Shown in pieces: positions 18,121 through 27,201 of a stretch of DNA of 64,000 nt. The notes under the pieces were generated by a model. The model had not been told where the DNA came from. It was given only the letters and a program-made list of their open reading frames with translations, and did no database searches. The translations under genes and the position numbers were made by a program. The DNA lies in NCBI GenBank assembly GCA_002742885.1, contig PDOO01000023.1, positions 1 to 64,000 on the forward strand. The letters are read 5' to 3'. The number at the start of each line of letters is the position of its first letter. Positions within the stretch are counted from its first letter, which is position 1. This DNA is from Candidatus Cloacimonadota bacterium (GTDB lineage: Bacteria > Cloacimonadota > Cloacimonadia > Cloacimonadales > GCA-2742885).

Positions 18121-18747
18121 TTACCCTTTTTCGAAATATTTTTTCAGTTCGGCAAAGGGAATTTCGCCTTCTCTGATAAGTTCGATTCGCTGCTCTTGGG
18201 AATAACAGCGAACAATGGAGGACGGAATCGGATTTACCGGTAAAATTTCATCTTTAGGCAAAGCGCCGAAGTCAAACCAATTTCCGAAATTTTTTTTTAT
18301 TTTGGAAAGATTTACGGCAAACGGTTTGCTTGCTTTGTTTATGCTGGTCGATAAAACAGGCTGACCGATGCGCAACATAAGTTCTCTTAAATAAGCCGAT
18401 GTCGGAACTCTGAAAGCAACCGTTCCGCATATTCCGATTTTTTTAAAATCCGGATGTTCGGAGTTCAAAACAAAAGTAATGTTTCCGGGCCAATATTTTT
18501 TCATCAAAGATAATTCGCCGGGAGAAACTTTTACTCCGTATCTTGCCAGTTCGGAAAAACCCGGAATCAAGACAATGAAACCTTTGCCGGGCGGTCTTTC
18601 TTTTAAGCATGAAATTTTTTCTGTTGCTTTTTGAGAACCGTTAAGGCAGCCTATGCCGTACATTCGTCCGGTGGAATGTAAAAAGACCGCATCGGGATTT
18701 TTGTTCAGTTCGGCTGATATTTTATCGATATTATGCAGTATTTTCAT
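18121..18747 (-). CDS. Sua5/YciO/YrdC family protein (TsaC-like)
   Basis: Members of this family make threonylcarbamoyl-AMP from threonine, bicarbonate and ATP for the t6A modification at position 37 of ANN-decoding tRNAs. The 208-residue protein has the YrdC single-domain length, the KERP motif after the first helix, WPGNITFVL and STSIN, all standard. The normally conserved N-terminal motif P-T-[DE]-T-x-Y-G is replaced by STGRMYG (about residues 25-31), so activity should be checked. If a second family member exists elsewhere in the genome, this one could be a YciO-type paralogue. Confidence 0.75.
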   Translation of the reverse strand: MKILHNIDKISAELNKNPDAVFLHSTGRMYGIGCLNGSQKATEKISCLKERPPGKGFIVLIPGFSELARYGVKVSPGELSLMKKYWPGNITFVLNSEHPDFKKIGICGTVAFRVPTSAYLRELMLRIGQPVLSTSINKASKPFAVNLSKIKKNFGNWFDFGALPKDEILPVNPIPSSIVRCYSQEQRIELIREGEIPFAELKKYFEKG

Positions 18748-18750
18748 GAT

Positions 18751-19857
18751 TTATTGTTTCTTTTTTAAATACGGTTTTGGATCAACCGATTTACCTTTTT
18801 TTCTCATCTCAAAATGAAGTTGAGGAGTCTCTGCCGAACCGGAAGAACCGGCTAAGGCTATTTTTTGATTTTTCTTTATTTTATTGCCTTTGGTAACCAA
18901 AAGTCTGCTGTTATGGGCATACACGGAATGAAATCCGTTTTGATGATCGATGATTATTAATTTGCCGAAAGCCTTGAATCTTCCCGCAAAAGCAACTATT
19001 CCCTCATCTACGGCTTTTACGGGCTGACCATCCTGCGCTTCTATGTTTATTCCGTTATTCTCAAGAGAAATCCGGTAGTTGCTGTTGCTGTATTTCCCGT
19101 AATCTCTGATAATTTTTCCTGTCAGCGGCCAGTCCAGTTTTTCTGAAGAGAATTTATAAGCGTCTTCAAATTCTTCGGTATAGTTAAGTTTAAGATTGGC
19201 TATAAGATCAGCCAGCTCTTTGGAATTTTGTTCCAGCTGTTTTTTTTCTTTGAGATATTGCTTTTCCAGTTTGCTTAATTTTTCTATTTGATTGTTCAAG
19301 TCAGACATTTTTTTCTTATATTTTCGATTTTTTTTGGCGGTAACGATTCGTGTCCATTGAGCGTCTTTCCAAGCTTTTTCCTGGCGTTTTTTTTCTTTTC
19401 TCAAAGAATATTTTTTATCCGTTTCTTCGTTATATTTATCTATGGTGAGATGTATTAATTCTGCTAACACGGTACAGTCTATTCCTGTGTTAAAACGCTG
19501 TTTTTTTTGAATTTCCAGAATCATCAGCTTTTGAAATTCTTTTGTGCAAAGTTCTCTTATGTTTTCCAATTTGAAGTCGGTTGCCAAAATTTTATCTTTT
19601 GTTTTTTCCAGTTGCTTTTTGGATTTCAGCTCGGAATTTCTTATCCGGATAATTTTTTTTTCGTTGGAGTTTATTTTAGATTTATATTGTTTGGTGCTTT
19701 TCCGAGCTTTAAGTTTTCTTTTCCCGGTTTTTTCCAGATTTTTGCGCGTTTTTTCAATTTGAGATTTCAAATTCTCCAGTTGCTTTTCTTTCAATTCTAT
19801 ATTTTGACCGGCTAACAGCGTTGTCAGCAAAAATACGGCAATAAAGAAATTTTTCAT
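18751..19857 (-). CDS. EnvC-like M23/LytM-domain protein
   Basis: The 368-residue protein has a signal peptide (1-17), a long charged coiled coil (about 20-230) and a LytM domain (about 245-365), the layout of EnvC/NlpD, periplasmic activators of cell-wall amidases at the septum. The first two zinc ligands of active M23 enzymes (the H-x3-D motif) read NNGIN here, so both His and Asp are absent; the later YAH and LHFEMR motifs remain. It is therefore more likely a regulator of amidases than a peptidase. TsaC-like and glycosyltransferase genes follow closely. Confidence 0.82.
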   Translation of the reverse strand: MKNFFIAVFLLTTLLAGQNIELKEKQLENLKSQIEKTRKNLEKTGKRKLKARKSTKQYKSKINSNEKKIIRIRNSELKSKKQLEKTKDKILATDFKLENIRELCTKEFQKLMILEIQKKQRFNTGIDCTVLAELIHLTIDKYNEETDKKYSLRKEKKRQEKAWKDAQWTRIVTAKKNRKYKKKMSDLNNQIEKLSKLEKQYLKEKKQLEQNSKELADLIANLKLNYTEEFEDAYKFSSEKLDWPLTGKIIRDYGKYSNSNYRISLENNGINIEAQDGQPVKAVDEGIVAFAGRFKAFGKLIIIDHQNGFHSVYAHNSRLLVTKGNKIKKNQKIALAGSSGSAETPQLHFEMRKKGKSVDPKPYLKKKQ

Positions 19858-19885
19858 AATTACAAGAAACCTGACCTGTTTTTAT

Positions 19886-19891
19886 ATTATA
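19886..19891 (-). promoter_or_regulatory. Candidate -10 box for the EnvC-like gene
   Basis: TATAAT on the minus strand lies 28 bp before the start codon in the 167-bp gap after mnmE. The -35 match is weak (TGCCGA at 17 bp). Nearby, 19971-19986 is a palindrome (AACAGG, 4-bp centre, CCTGTT) of unknown role. Confidence 0.3.
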
Positions 19892-20024
19892 CGGTAAATC
19901 CGGATTATTCGGCATACTCGTTCTGTTTTTTTTATTAAATTTCATCAGGTTAAAAATCAAATAAGTTGTCAACAGGAAAACCTGTTGCGCTTTAACCTGC
20001 CGTCGGGTAAAACAGGAGATGCAT

Positions 20025-21380
20025 TTATTTCCCTATGCAGAAATTATCGAAAATATTGCGCAAGAGATCTTCGGAGCTTATAATCCCTATAATTTCCTCC
20101 AAAGCCTGACTTGCTTCTTTTAAATCGAAAGCGGCAAATTCTATTCCCAAATTATTTTGAAGAATATTAATTGCCTGTTCCAATTTTTCCAATGATTTTT
20201 CAACGGCGGCGGCTTGCCTGGCATTTGATATTATGCCTGATTTCAATTCTTGAGGCGTAATTTTTATATTTGCCAGCAATCGCTTTTTCAAATCAGAGAG
20301 TTTTTCGTAAGAAAGAGCAGAGCAAATAACAAATCCTTCTTCCGAAAATTTATTTAATTGTTCTTCGGTAAAAAGGTCGGATTTATTTAAAACCTTGATT
20401 ATTTTATTTTCCGGAACGACTTTTTTCAGTTCCTCAAAATCATCCGTTTCTTCAGGGGAATCCGTAATATACAAAATGAAATGAGATTTTTTGACAATAT
20501 CCCGAGAACGTTCTATGCCTGTTTTTTCTATGTGATCGCAGGTTTCCCTGATTCCTGCCGTGTCGAATAATCTTATTAAATAACCTTCAATCGAGACGGC
20601 TTCTTCCAAATAATCCCGAGTTGTTCCCGGAATGGGCGTAACAATAGCCCGCTCCGATTCCAAAAAAAGATTGAAAATGCTTGATTTGCCGACATTGGGT
20701 TTTCCTGCCAGACTGACTCGTAAACCTTCTCTTATAATTTGTCCTTCGTCGCTCGAATCGGAAAGAGATTTCATATCATTAAAAATATTTTGCAATTGAC
20801 GTATAATATCGTCGAAATCAAGAGTATCCAGACCTTGTTCCATAAAGTCTATTTCCAATTCAATCAGAGTTCTCAGACGAGTTATATGATCAAGCATGAT
20901 TTTGATTCTTTTGTAAAGCGAGCCTTCCAATTGTTCCATTGCCAAAGAATGAGCTTGTTCTGTTTCGGCTTCCAGCAGATCTCCTATCGCTTCTGCTTTG
21001 GTAAGATCTATTTTATTGTTGAAAAAGGCTCTTCTCGTAAATTCTCCTTTTTCCGCCAAACGACATGTTTTCAACAATGCTTTGAGTATTTTTCCGGCAA
21101 TAAAATAATTTCCGTGGCATGAAATCTCAACCGTATCTTCTCCCGTGTAGCTGTGAGGGGAACGAAAAACGGAACATAAAACTTCATCCGTCAATTTTCC
21201 GTTATCTATTATCTTGCCGAAAACTATATTGTGTGAATCTGTATCGGATAATTTCTTTTTACCTTTAAAAATTTTATCGACGTTGGCAATTGCGTCTTTT
21301 CCGCTTATTCGCAAAACATGAAGTCCGCCTTTGCCTTTCGGGGTCGATATTGCGGCAACAGTATCTTCTTTATAAATCAT
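20025..21380 (-). CDS. mnmE: tRNA uridine-5-carboxymethylaminomethyl modification GTPase
   Basis: MnmE with MnmG modifies U34 of tRNAs that read split codon boxes, using folate, FAD and GTP. The 451-residue protein is full length: N-terminal tetrahydrofolate-binding domain (about 1-120), helical domain, and an inserted G domain with G1 GKPNVGKS, G2 PIPGTTRD, G3 DTAGI and G4 NKSD. The C-terminal FCIGK supplies the conserved cysteine. It reads leftward with its own start region after a strong terminator, so it is probably expressed separately from the block upstream. Confidence 0.97.
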   Translation of the reverse strand: MIYKEDTVAAISTPKGKGGLHVLRISGKDAIANVDKIFKGKKKLSDTDSHNIVFGKIIDNGKLTDEVLCSVFRSPHSYTGEDTVEISCHGNYFIAGKILKALLKTCRLAEKGEFTRRAFFNNKIDLTKAEAIGDLLEAETEQAHSLAMEQLEGSLYKRIKIMLDHITRLRTLIELEIDFMEQGLDTLDFDDIIRQLQNIFNDMKSLSDSSDEGQIIREGLRVSLAGKPNVGKSSIFNLFLESERAIVTPIPGTTRDYLEEAVSIEGYLIRLFDTAGIRETCDHIEKTGIERSRDIVKKSHFILYITDSPEETDDFEELKKVVPENKIIKVLNKSDLFTEEQLNKFSEEGFVICSALSYEKLSDLKKRLLANIKITPQELKSGIISNARQAAAVEKSLEKLEQAINILQNNLGIEFAAFDLKEASQALEEIIGIISSEDLLRNIFDNFCIGK

Positions 21381-21430
21381 TTTTTCACCTTATGTATAAT
21401 GTAAAAGATATTGCGTTTTCAAATTGCTTC

Positions 21431-21458
21431 AAAAACAAAGGCTTCCGAAGAAGCCTTT
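21431..21458 (-). terminator. Rho-independent terminator of the pyrE-rnhB-pepP block
   Basis: On the minus strand a perfect 9-bp stem AAAGGCTTC/GAAGCCTTT closes on a TTCG tetraloop (21437-21458) and is followed by GTTTTT (21431-21436). It lies 38 bp after the aminopeptidase stop and ends the leftward operon. Confidence 0.9.
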
Positions 21459-21495
21459 AATATTCTCAGGGCGCTAAGACCTCATTTCGGAAATT

Positions 21496-23271
21496 TTATT
21501 TTATTTCCCGGGTTTCGTGTTTTAACCAAGCTTTTTCTTTTTCGTTGAGGAAAGGACTTAATTTTTCAAATACGGTTTTGTGATAATCATTCAACCAGCG
21601 GATTTCGTCTTTATCAAGCATTTCCGCTTCCGTTAAATCCAAGTCCATCGGGCAAAGAGTGATTGTCTCAAATTGGAAAAATTCTCCGTATTCCGTTTTC
21701 ATGTAAGGCATAGTAATAATTATTGTTTCGATTCTTATTCCGTATTTTCCTTCATGATAAAGTCCGGGTTCGTTGGAGGTGCACATTCCGACTTGCAAAG
21801 GTTCTGTTGAACGTCCGCTTATGCTTTGCGGACCTTCGTGTACGGCAAGAAAATGTCCCACTCCGTGTCCGGTTCCGTGGAGATAGTTAAGACCTCTTTC
21901 CCAGAGAGCCGCTCTTGTTGCCGTGTCCAATTGTCCGCCTGTGTAACCTTTCGGGAATTTCAATTTTGCCAATCTGATATGACCTTTCAAAACAGAGGTG
22001 TAATCTCTTTTCTGTTCGGCTGACGGATTACCCGTTGTCATGGTTCTGGTAATATCGGTGGTTCCGTTCAGGTATTGACCGCCCGAATCGACAAGCAACA
22101 TTCCTTCAGGTTTGATTTCTGCGGCGCTTTCTTTTTGGGCGGAATAATGACATAATGCTCCGTTTTCTCCGTAACCGCTTATTGTATTAAAGCTTAATCC
22201 CATGAACTTATCGCCTTTAGAACGAAATTCTTCTAATTTATCGGCAATTGTAATTTCATCATGAAAGGTTTTTCCTATATTTTCGTCAAGCCAGCACATC
22301 CACCGCACCATGGCGATCCCGTCTTGAATATGAGCTTGTCTCATGCCTTCCAGTTCAACTTCGTTTTTAATTGATTTCATCAAAACAGATATGGTTCGTT
22401 TTTCTTTTAAATTACAATCTTTTTCGATTGATTCCTTTATTTTCTGATTACAAAAAGCCGGATCGATTAAAACGCTGTTATTTTTTAATTTCGGCAAGTA
22501 TTCGTAAAATTCATTATATTCTTTGAGGATGACTTTATCTTCCGTAAGCGATTTTTTTACTTCTTCCGGCAACTTGGATGAATTGACGAAGAGAATTGCT
22601 TCTTTATCCGTAATAACGGAATAGCTTATTACAACCGGATTGTAAGCAATGTCTTTTCCTCTGATATTGAAGGTCCAGGCGATGTCGTCAAGCGAGGTTA
22701 CGATATGGACGTTCACTTTGTATTCAGCCATTTTTTCTCTGATTCTCTTGAGTTTGGAGACTGTTGATTCTCCGGTGTATTTTTCCGAAAGTCTTAAAAC
22801 TTCCCCGTTCGGAACCGGAGGACGTTCCGTCCAAATAATATCCATTAAATCTTCCCGACAGAAAAATTCGGCTTTTTCCAAAGATTTTTTTAATTCTTTT
22901 ACTTGATTTACGGATAAAAGTTTACCGTCGAATCCGATAATCGGTTTTTCCGTTTCTTTAAATTTTTCAGAAAGGTATCGGGTGTAAGAAGGAACTCCTT
23001 CCAAACCGAATTTATAAAGTTTTATACCTGAGTCTTTCAATTCGGAAGCTGCTTGAATGTAATATCTTGAATCTGTCCAAAGTCCTGCTTCGTCTGTTGT
23101 TACGACAACTGTTCCCGCCGATCCCGAAAATCCGGATAACCATTCTCTGGCTTTCCAGCAGGGGGCAACGTATTCGCTTTGATGAGGGTCGGATGACGGT
23201 ATTATCCAGGCATTTATTCTTCGTTTTTTCATTTCTTTGCGCAATGCGATAATTTTTTCTTTTACATTCAT
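21496..23271 (-). CDS. Aminopeptidase P family (Xaa-Pro aminopeptidase, M24B)
   Basis: This cytoplasmic enzyme removes N-terminal residues that precede proline, using two metal ions. At 591 residues it matches the long, eukaryote-like APP1 form with two creatinase-like N-terminal domains (about 1-305) and a pita-bread catalytic domain (about 310-540). Metal ligands are visible: D395 and D406 (VDSGG then TDITRT, 11 apart), the His in GHGVGHF, and the Glu in NEPGLYHEG and in RIETI. Its start overlaps the end of the EndoQ-like gene by 4 bp (ATGA). It is the last gene of the operon and fits a peptide-consuming metabolism. Confidence 0.93.
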   Translation of the reverse strand: MNVKEKIIALRKEMKKRRINAWIIPSSDPHQSEYVAPCWKAREWLSGFSGSAGTVVVTTDEAGLWTDSRYYIQAASELKDSGIKLYKFGLEGVPSYTRYLSEKFKETEKPIIGFDGKLLSVNQVKELKKSLEKAEFFCREDLMDIIWTERPPVPNGEVLRLSEKYTGESTVSKLKRIREKMAEYKVNVHIVTSLDDIAWTFNIRGKDIAYNPVVISYSVITDKEAILFVNSSKLPEEVKKSLTEDKVILKEYNEFYEYLPKLKNNSVLIDPAFCNQKIKESIEKDCNLKEKRTISVLMKSIKNEVELEGMRQAHIQDGIAMVRWMCWLDENIGKTFHDEITIADKLEEFRSKGDKFMGLSFNTISGYGENGALCHYSAQKESAAEIKPEGMLLVDSGGQYLNGTTDITRTMTTGNPSAEQKRDYTSVLKGHIRLAKLKFPKGYTGGQLDTATRAALWERGLNYLHGTGHGVGHFLAVHEGPQSISGRSTEPLQVGMCTSNEPGLYHEGKYGIRIETIIITMPYMKTEYGEFFQFETITLCPMDLDLTEAEMLDKDEIRWLNDYHKTVFEKLSPFLNEKEKAWLKHETREIK

Positions 23272-24512
23272 TTTTCTGTCCTTTTTAATATTTCGAGTTT
23301 TCCGTAATTTCCGTCGAATCCCGGCGGATTGAATCTGAAATTTCCGTTTTTTACGGCAATAATGGAATGAAGCGTTTGCGACTGAATTTGATTGTCAAGA
23401 AGTTCTTTGCATGAGTCGTCGGACAATCTCCATAAATTTATTTCAGTTTTGGCAATATCTATTATTTTTTTTGTCGTCTCGATTACTTTTTTTGATTTGA
23501 CTGATTTTGTATTTAATGATTCTGCAACCGCTTCCGACAACGGGATCAAATGTTTACTGCGACGTTTCAGAGGGATTAAGTTTTCGTCGCTCAATTCCAG
23601 ACAGCGTTCATTTACGCCTAAAATCATTTTTTTGCCGCAAACGGGACAAATTAAATCTTCCGGAATATTATCCGTAAGAATAAGTTCTTTTTCGTGTCCG
23701 GGGCGGTCTTTTCTGTGTCCGGTATTGAAATAACGTCCTTCTTTCGGGTTAAATTCCGCCGTAAAAACAACTTTGTTTAGACGCAAGGCTTTGATAATAT
23801 CGCTGTATGAAATGTCTTCCGTGTCCAAAACGGTAAATTCCCGACCGATTCTGTTTAAAGCTGCGCTGTGGCAATCGCTGTTTGAAATCATGGTCATTTT
23901 ATGCAAATCGGGAATTTTCCCCAGCATTTCCGGATCTGCGCTTAATCCCGTTTCGATTACTTTAATTTCTTCGGTAAATTTTCCGTAAAATTCTTTTATC
24001 GATTTTAATCTGTTTTTGGATCCCAAAATTCCGTCCGGCGTCATAACGTGAGCAGGTATTATTTCTATTTCCGGGTGAATATTTTTTATCTCAAAAAAGT
24101 ATTTTTCGGCTTGAGCTTGGGATTCCGTTGTGATAAAAGGTCTGCCTATAGTATTCTTAATTCCCGATTTTTCCAGAAAGAGAGCCGTTTTTTCGACTGA
24201 TTTGAAATCAGGGAAAAGTATAACGTGATGAGCGGTTATTTTATTTTTGTATCCGGGTATGCGAGAAGTAAAAATAACTTCCGTCTGCAAGGCAAAATAA
24301 GACGAATCTCCGGGCAACGAAAATAAACCGGGGCGGGTTTCTTTTAATTTGCGTTTAAGTTCGTTCATGCGCGCCGGCAAAAGACAATCGCCTGTCCCGA
24401 AAACGTCTATACCTTTATATTTCATGGTTTGAGCCACGTCTTCAAGAGTGATTTGTCCCACTCCGCCGGCGTATCCTGAATGCGAATGAAGATCAACTGC
24501 AAGATTACTCAT
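23268..24512 (-). CDS. EndoQ-like PHP-domain endonuclease (TIGR00375 family)
   Basis: The 414-residue protein has a PHP metal-dependent phosphoesterase domain: DLHSHS (residues 7-12), GTGDCL, PAHVMTPDG and SNSDCHS. A C-terminal part has a CPVCG zinc knuckle (C289, C292) and the segment IPLSEAVAESL. This layout is that of EndoQ, which nicks DNA 5' of deaminated bases such as uracil and hypoxanthine in Thermococcales and some bacteria. The family's GHRKC motif is GHRKD here (about residue 270), so one usual zinc ligand is lost unless another residue replaces it. It lies 62 bp after rnhB and overlaps the aminopeptidase gene. Function is inferred from family. Confidence 0.82.
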   Translation of the reverse strand: MSNLAVDLHSHSGYAGGVGQITLEDVAQTMKYKGIDVFGTGDCLLPARMNELKRKLKETRPGLFSLPGDSSYFALQTEVIFTSRIPGYKNKITAHHVILFPDFKSVEKTALFLEKSGIKNTIGRPFITTESQAQAEKYFFEIKNIHPEIEIIPAHVMTPDGILGSKNRLKSIKEFYGKFTEEIKVIETGLSADPEMLGKIPDLHKMTMISNSDCHSAALNRIGREFTVLDTEDISYSDIIKALRLNKVVFTAEFNPKEGRYFNTGHRKDRPGHEKELILTDNIPEDLICPVCGKKMILGVNERCLELSDENLIPLKRRSKHLIPLSEAVAESLNTKSVKSKKVIETTKKIIDIAKTEINLWRLSDDSCKELLDNQIQSQTLHSIIAVKNGNFRFNPPGFDGNYGKLEILKRTEK

Positions 24513-24574
24513 TAATTCTCCGATTAAATTTGCCGTGAAAAATATTACTCGGCTGTTTTAATCTTTTTTGATTT

Positions 24575-25198
24575 TTAAAAATTAATTTCAAGCTGACCGA
24601 CAGGCTTAAAACTTTTGCGGTGATGGGGCGTAATGCCTTTTTCCCGAATAATTCGGAGATGTTCCGCCGTCGGGTAGCCTTTGTGTCGGTCAAATCCGTA
24701 TTCCGGATATTCTTTATGCAATTTCAGCATGATGTTGTCTCTGGTAACTTTTGCCAAAATCGAGGCGGCGGCAATTGATGCGTATTTTGAGTCTCCTTTG
24801 ACAACCGCTTCTGCTTTGCAAGGAAAATCTTTCGGTACTTTATTGCCGTCTATCAAACATAAATTCGGTATAATTTCCAATTTCAGGGCAGCCTCGGTCA
24901 TGCCGGTTAAAGTCGCCTGCAAAATATTCAGCCTGTCAATTTCTTCAGGAGAAATTATCGCAATCGAAAACGCCGAAGCCGATTCCTTGATTTTATCGAA
25001 AAAATAATTTCGTTTCTTTTCGGAAAGCTTTTTAGAATCGTTTAAACCGTCCGGTTTATTTTTCGGATTAAGGATTACGGCGGATACGACAACCGGTCCG
25101 GCTAAAGGACCTCGACCGGCTTCGTCTATTCCGGCAACATAACCGAACTCTTCAATTTTAAGCAAGTCATTTGCGAATAAATCTATTTTTTGCGACAT
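24575..25198 (-). CDS. rnhB: Ribonuclease HII
   Basis: RNase HII cuts the RNA strand of RNA-DNA hybrids and starts removal of single ribonucleotides from DNA. The 207-residue protein has the acidic active site: D25 and E26 in GIDEAGRGPLAGP, a further Asp in LIDG and one near the end of the core fold. GRGPLAGPVV is the standard family motif. Its start codon lies inside the end of the methyltransferase gene (16-bp overlap), so translation is probably coupled. Confidence 0.96.
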   Translation of the reverse strand: MSQKIDLFANDLLKIEEFGYVAGIDEAGRGPLAGPVVVSAVILNPKNKPDGLNDSKKLSEKKRNYFFDKIKESASAFSIAIISPEEIDRLNILQATLTGMTEAALKLEIIPNLCLIDGNKVPKDFPCKAEAVVKGDSKYASIAAASILAKVTRDNIMLKLHKEYPEYGFDRHKGYPTAEHLRIIREKGITPHHRKSFKPVGQLEINF

Positions 25199-26613
25199 AC
25201 GAAAAATAAGCGTCCGAATTTGTTGTCCAAGGTTTCAGGTTTTATTTTAAGCAGATTATTCTCCGTTTCCATGGAATAAATGCCCGTTAACTCCAATCCG
25301 CTTGATTCTGTAAATTCTTTGAAAGCCGCCACCGGTAAAATTACCTGAATATGCGATTCTTCTTCTCTGATCAGACCGGTCGGAGATTCCTTGAAAAACA
25401 CCAGTTGCGAAATTTGAAACATCTGAGATTCGGAAAGTTCTCCGGTATGAACAAAATAAAAATCGTCATGGTCTTCTATATTGACGAATCCGTCGAAATT
25501 TTCCCGGCAATTATTCTTGGTGGAAATATCAAAGATGAAAATACCGTCTTTTTTCAATCCTTCTTTTACTCGGCTCATGACTTTTTTTATTTTAGCGTCA
25601 TCGTCTAAGTAATTGATGCTGTCAAAAAGCAATAATATCAGGTCATAAGTTTCGCAGGGGAGAGGAGCCGTCATATCTTCAAGATAAAGTCGGGGTTTTG
25701 TCGGTTTGGCAAAAGCAATGTCCAGCATTTCCGGAGAATTATCGGAAGCGTGTACGTTTAACCCTTTTCGAGCCAGTTCAACAGCTATATTTCCGGTTCC
25801 GCAGGCAAGTTCCAAAATATGCTTCGGGCTGCAGCTTTTTTCTTTATTATAACGTTCCAGAACGAATTTTATCCATTTGTCGTATTCCACATGTGACATA
25901 TAATCATCATAATTCCTTGCGAAAAAACGATAAACCGGCTCTCTTGCTTCAAATTTGTTTCCGCAAAATGATTCGGCTGTTTTCAAGAGACGACGAACGT
26001 TGATTTTGCGGTCTTCTTCTTTGAGATAAGCAATTTTATAATCCGTAAAAATAAGTTTTTCTCCGGAAAAGCTTAACTTGCTTCGGTAAGTTTGGTTGAG
26101 CAACAGAAAAGCCGTTAAATCTTCCGAACTTCCGTTGCTGAAAACAAACTTGTATTGCGGTTTGAAATCGGCATAAAGACAGGTTGATTCAATTACGGGA
26201 AAATTAAATTGTTCACCCGGTTTATTGCCGGTTCCGGAAAAAACGGTTTGCTCCGCCAAGTCTTCTTTTTCCGTAAAAGCGAACGGATTTTCGGTTATTA
26301 ATTTTGACAGTTTGGCAAAATCTCCGCTTTTCGAGATAACCAGATTGTAACGATTTCCGGACAAAATACAGTCTTCTTCGACCGTCGGTATTTCTTCGTC
26401 GGAAAAAATTACTTTGCAGTCAGACGTTAAATTATCCGTTTCTGAAATGACAGCATTAATATTTTTGCTTCTCAAACTCAAGGAATCATAAAATTCTTTC
26501 TTTAACTCTTTGTTTATTTCTTGTTGAATGACATATTCCGTATCTTCTTTGAATTCATGAAAGAACAATGCCTTTATATCTGAATCTCCGTTCGGTTTGA
26601 TAAATATTCTCAT
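25183..26613 (-). CDS. SAM-dependent methyltransferase with unknown N-terminal domain
   Basis: The protein has 476 residues if it starts at the ATG at 26613, one base after the pyrE stop. The C-terminal half (about 235-476) is a class I methyltransferase: LELACGTGN binds the methyl donor, then HASDNSPEML, and LILLFDSINYL is motif IV-like. The first 230 residues match nothing I recognise; they are mostly beta-strand-like with few cysteines and may bind the substrate. The substrate is unknown. The gene is sandwiched between pyrE and rnhB with overlaps on both sides, so it is co-expressed with them. Confidence 0.75.
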   Translation of the reverse strand: MRIFIKPNGDSDIKALFFHEFKEDTEYVIQQEINKELKKEFYDSLSLRSKNINAVISETDNLTSDCKVIFSDEEIPTVEEDCILSGNRYNLVISKSGDFAKLSKLITENPFAFTEKEDLAEQTVFSGTGNKPGEQFNFPVIESTCLYADFKPQYKFVFSNGSSEDLTAFLLLNQTYRSKLSFSGEKLIFTDYKIAYLKEEDRKINVRRLLKTAESFCGNKFEAREPVYRFFARNYDDYMSHVEYDKWIKFVLERYNKEKSCSPKHILELACGTGNIAVELARKGLNVHASDNSPEMLDIAFAKPTKPRLYLEDMTAPLPCETYDLILLLFDSINYLDDDAKIKKVMSRVKEGLKKDGIFIFDISTKNNCRENFDGFVNIEDHDDFYFVHTGELSESQMFQISQLVFFKESPTGLIREEESHIQVILPVAAFKEFTESSGLELTGIYSMETENNLLKIKPETLDNKFGRLFFVCRKK

Positions 26614-26614
26614 T

Positions 26615-27184
26615 TTATTTTTTATCGCTTGAACCGGGAGTGTTAAACGGAACATTTTCTTTGCAAAGAGGACATTCGTCAGCTTCCCAAGATTGAATAT
26701 CTGCCGTTAAAAGAGCTTCTGTTTTGGCTCCGAAATCGACTTTTCCGCCTGAACGATCGACGATTACTCCTATAGCCGAAACTTCGACTTGATGTTCTTT
26801 CAGGCATTCGATAACTTCAAAAACGCTGCCGCCGGTAGTTACGATATCTTCTATAATGATTGCTTTTTGTCCGGGTTGAAGAGCAAATCCGCTTCTAATG
26901 GTCATTTTACCGTCTTTTCTCTGAGTGAAAACGAATTTTTTGTTTAAGTTTTTGGCAACTTCAAATGCTAAAACGATTCCGCCCATTGCCGGTCCGACAA
27001 TTACATCCGCTTCGATGTTTTTCAGTTTTTCAGCCAATTCTTTGCATAAAATTGCCGTCTTGTCCGGCTGATTTATGATTTTTATCTTTTCGATGTAACG
27101 ATCGCTGTGTCTTCCTGAAGTTAATTTAAAGTGTCCCCTCAAAAGAGCCTGACATTCCTGTAATATGATTTCGATTGATTTCAT
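26615..27184 (-). CDS. pyrE: Orotate phosphoribosyltransferase
   Basis: PyrE joins orotate to PRPP to give OMP in pyrimidine synthesis. The 189-residue protein has the LTSGRHSDRYIEK region, VGPAMGGI and the PRPP-binding IIIEDIVTTGGS. A C-terminal tail with CPLCKENVP is a feature of a subgroup of bacterial and archaeal enzymes and has a CxxC pair that could bind metal. The start has GGAGGA 5 nt upstream. It lies 17 bp after the MutS-like gene. Confidence 0.94.
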   Translation of the reverse strand: MKSIEIILQECQALLRGHFKLTSGRHSDRYIEKIKIINQPDKTAILCKELAEKLKNIEADVIVGPAMGGIVLAFEVAKNLNKKFVFTQRKDGKMTIRSGFALQPGQKAIIIEDIVTTGGSVFEVIECLKEHQVEVSAIGVIVDRSGGKVDFGAKTEALLTADIQSWEADECPLCKENVPFNTPGSSDKK

Positions 27185-27201
27185 GATTCCTCCGTTCTGA
27201 T

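Noticed and set aside
19971-19986. Palindrome AACAGG/CCTGTT as a terminator for mnmE
   Set aside because: No T run follows on either strand, so it may be a protein site at most.
24505-24693. A 62-codon minus-strand frame between rnhB and the EndoQ-like gene
   Set aside because: Most of it overlaps rnhB in another frame and it has no ribosome binding site.
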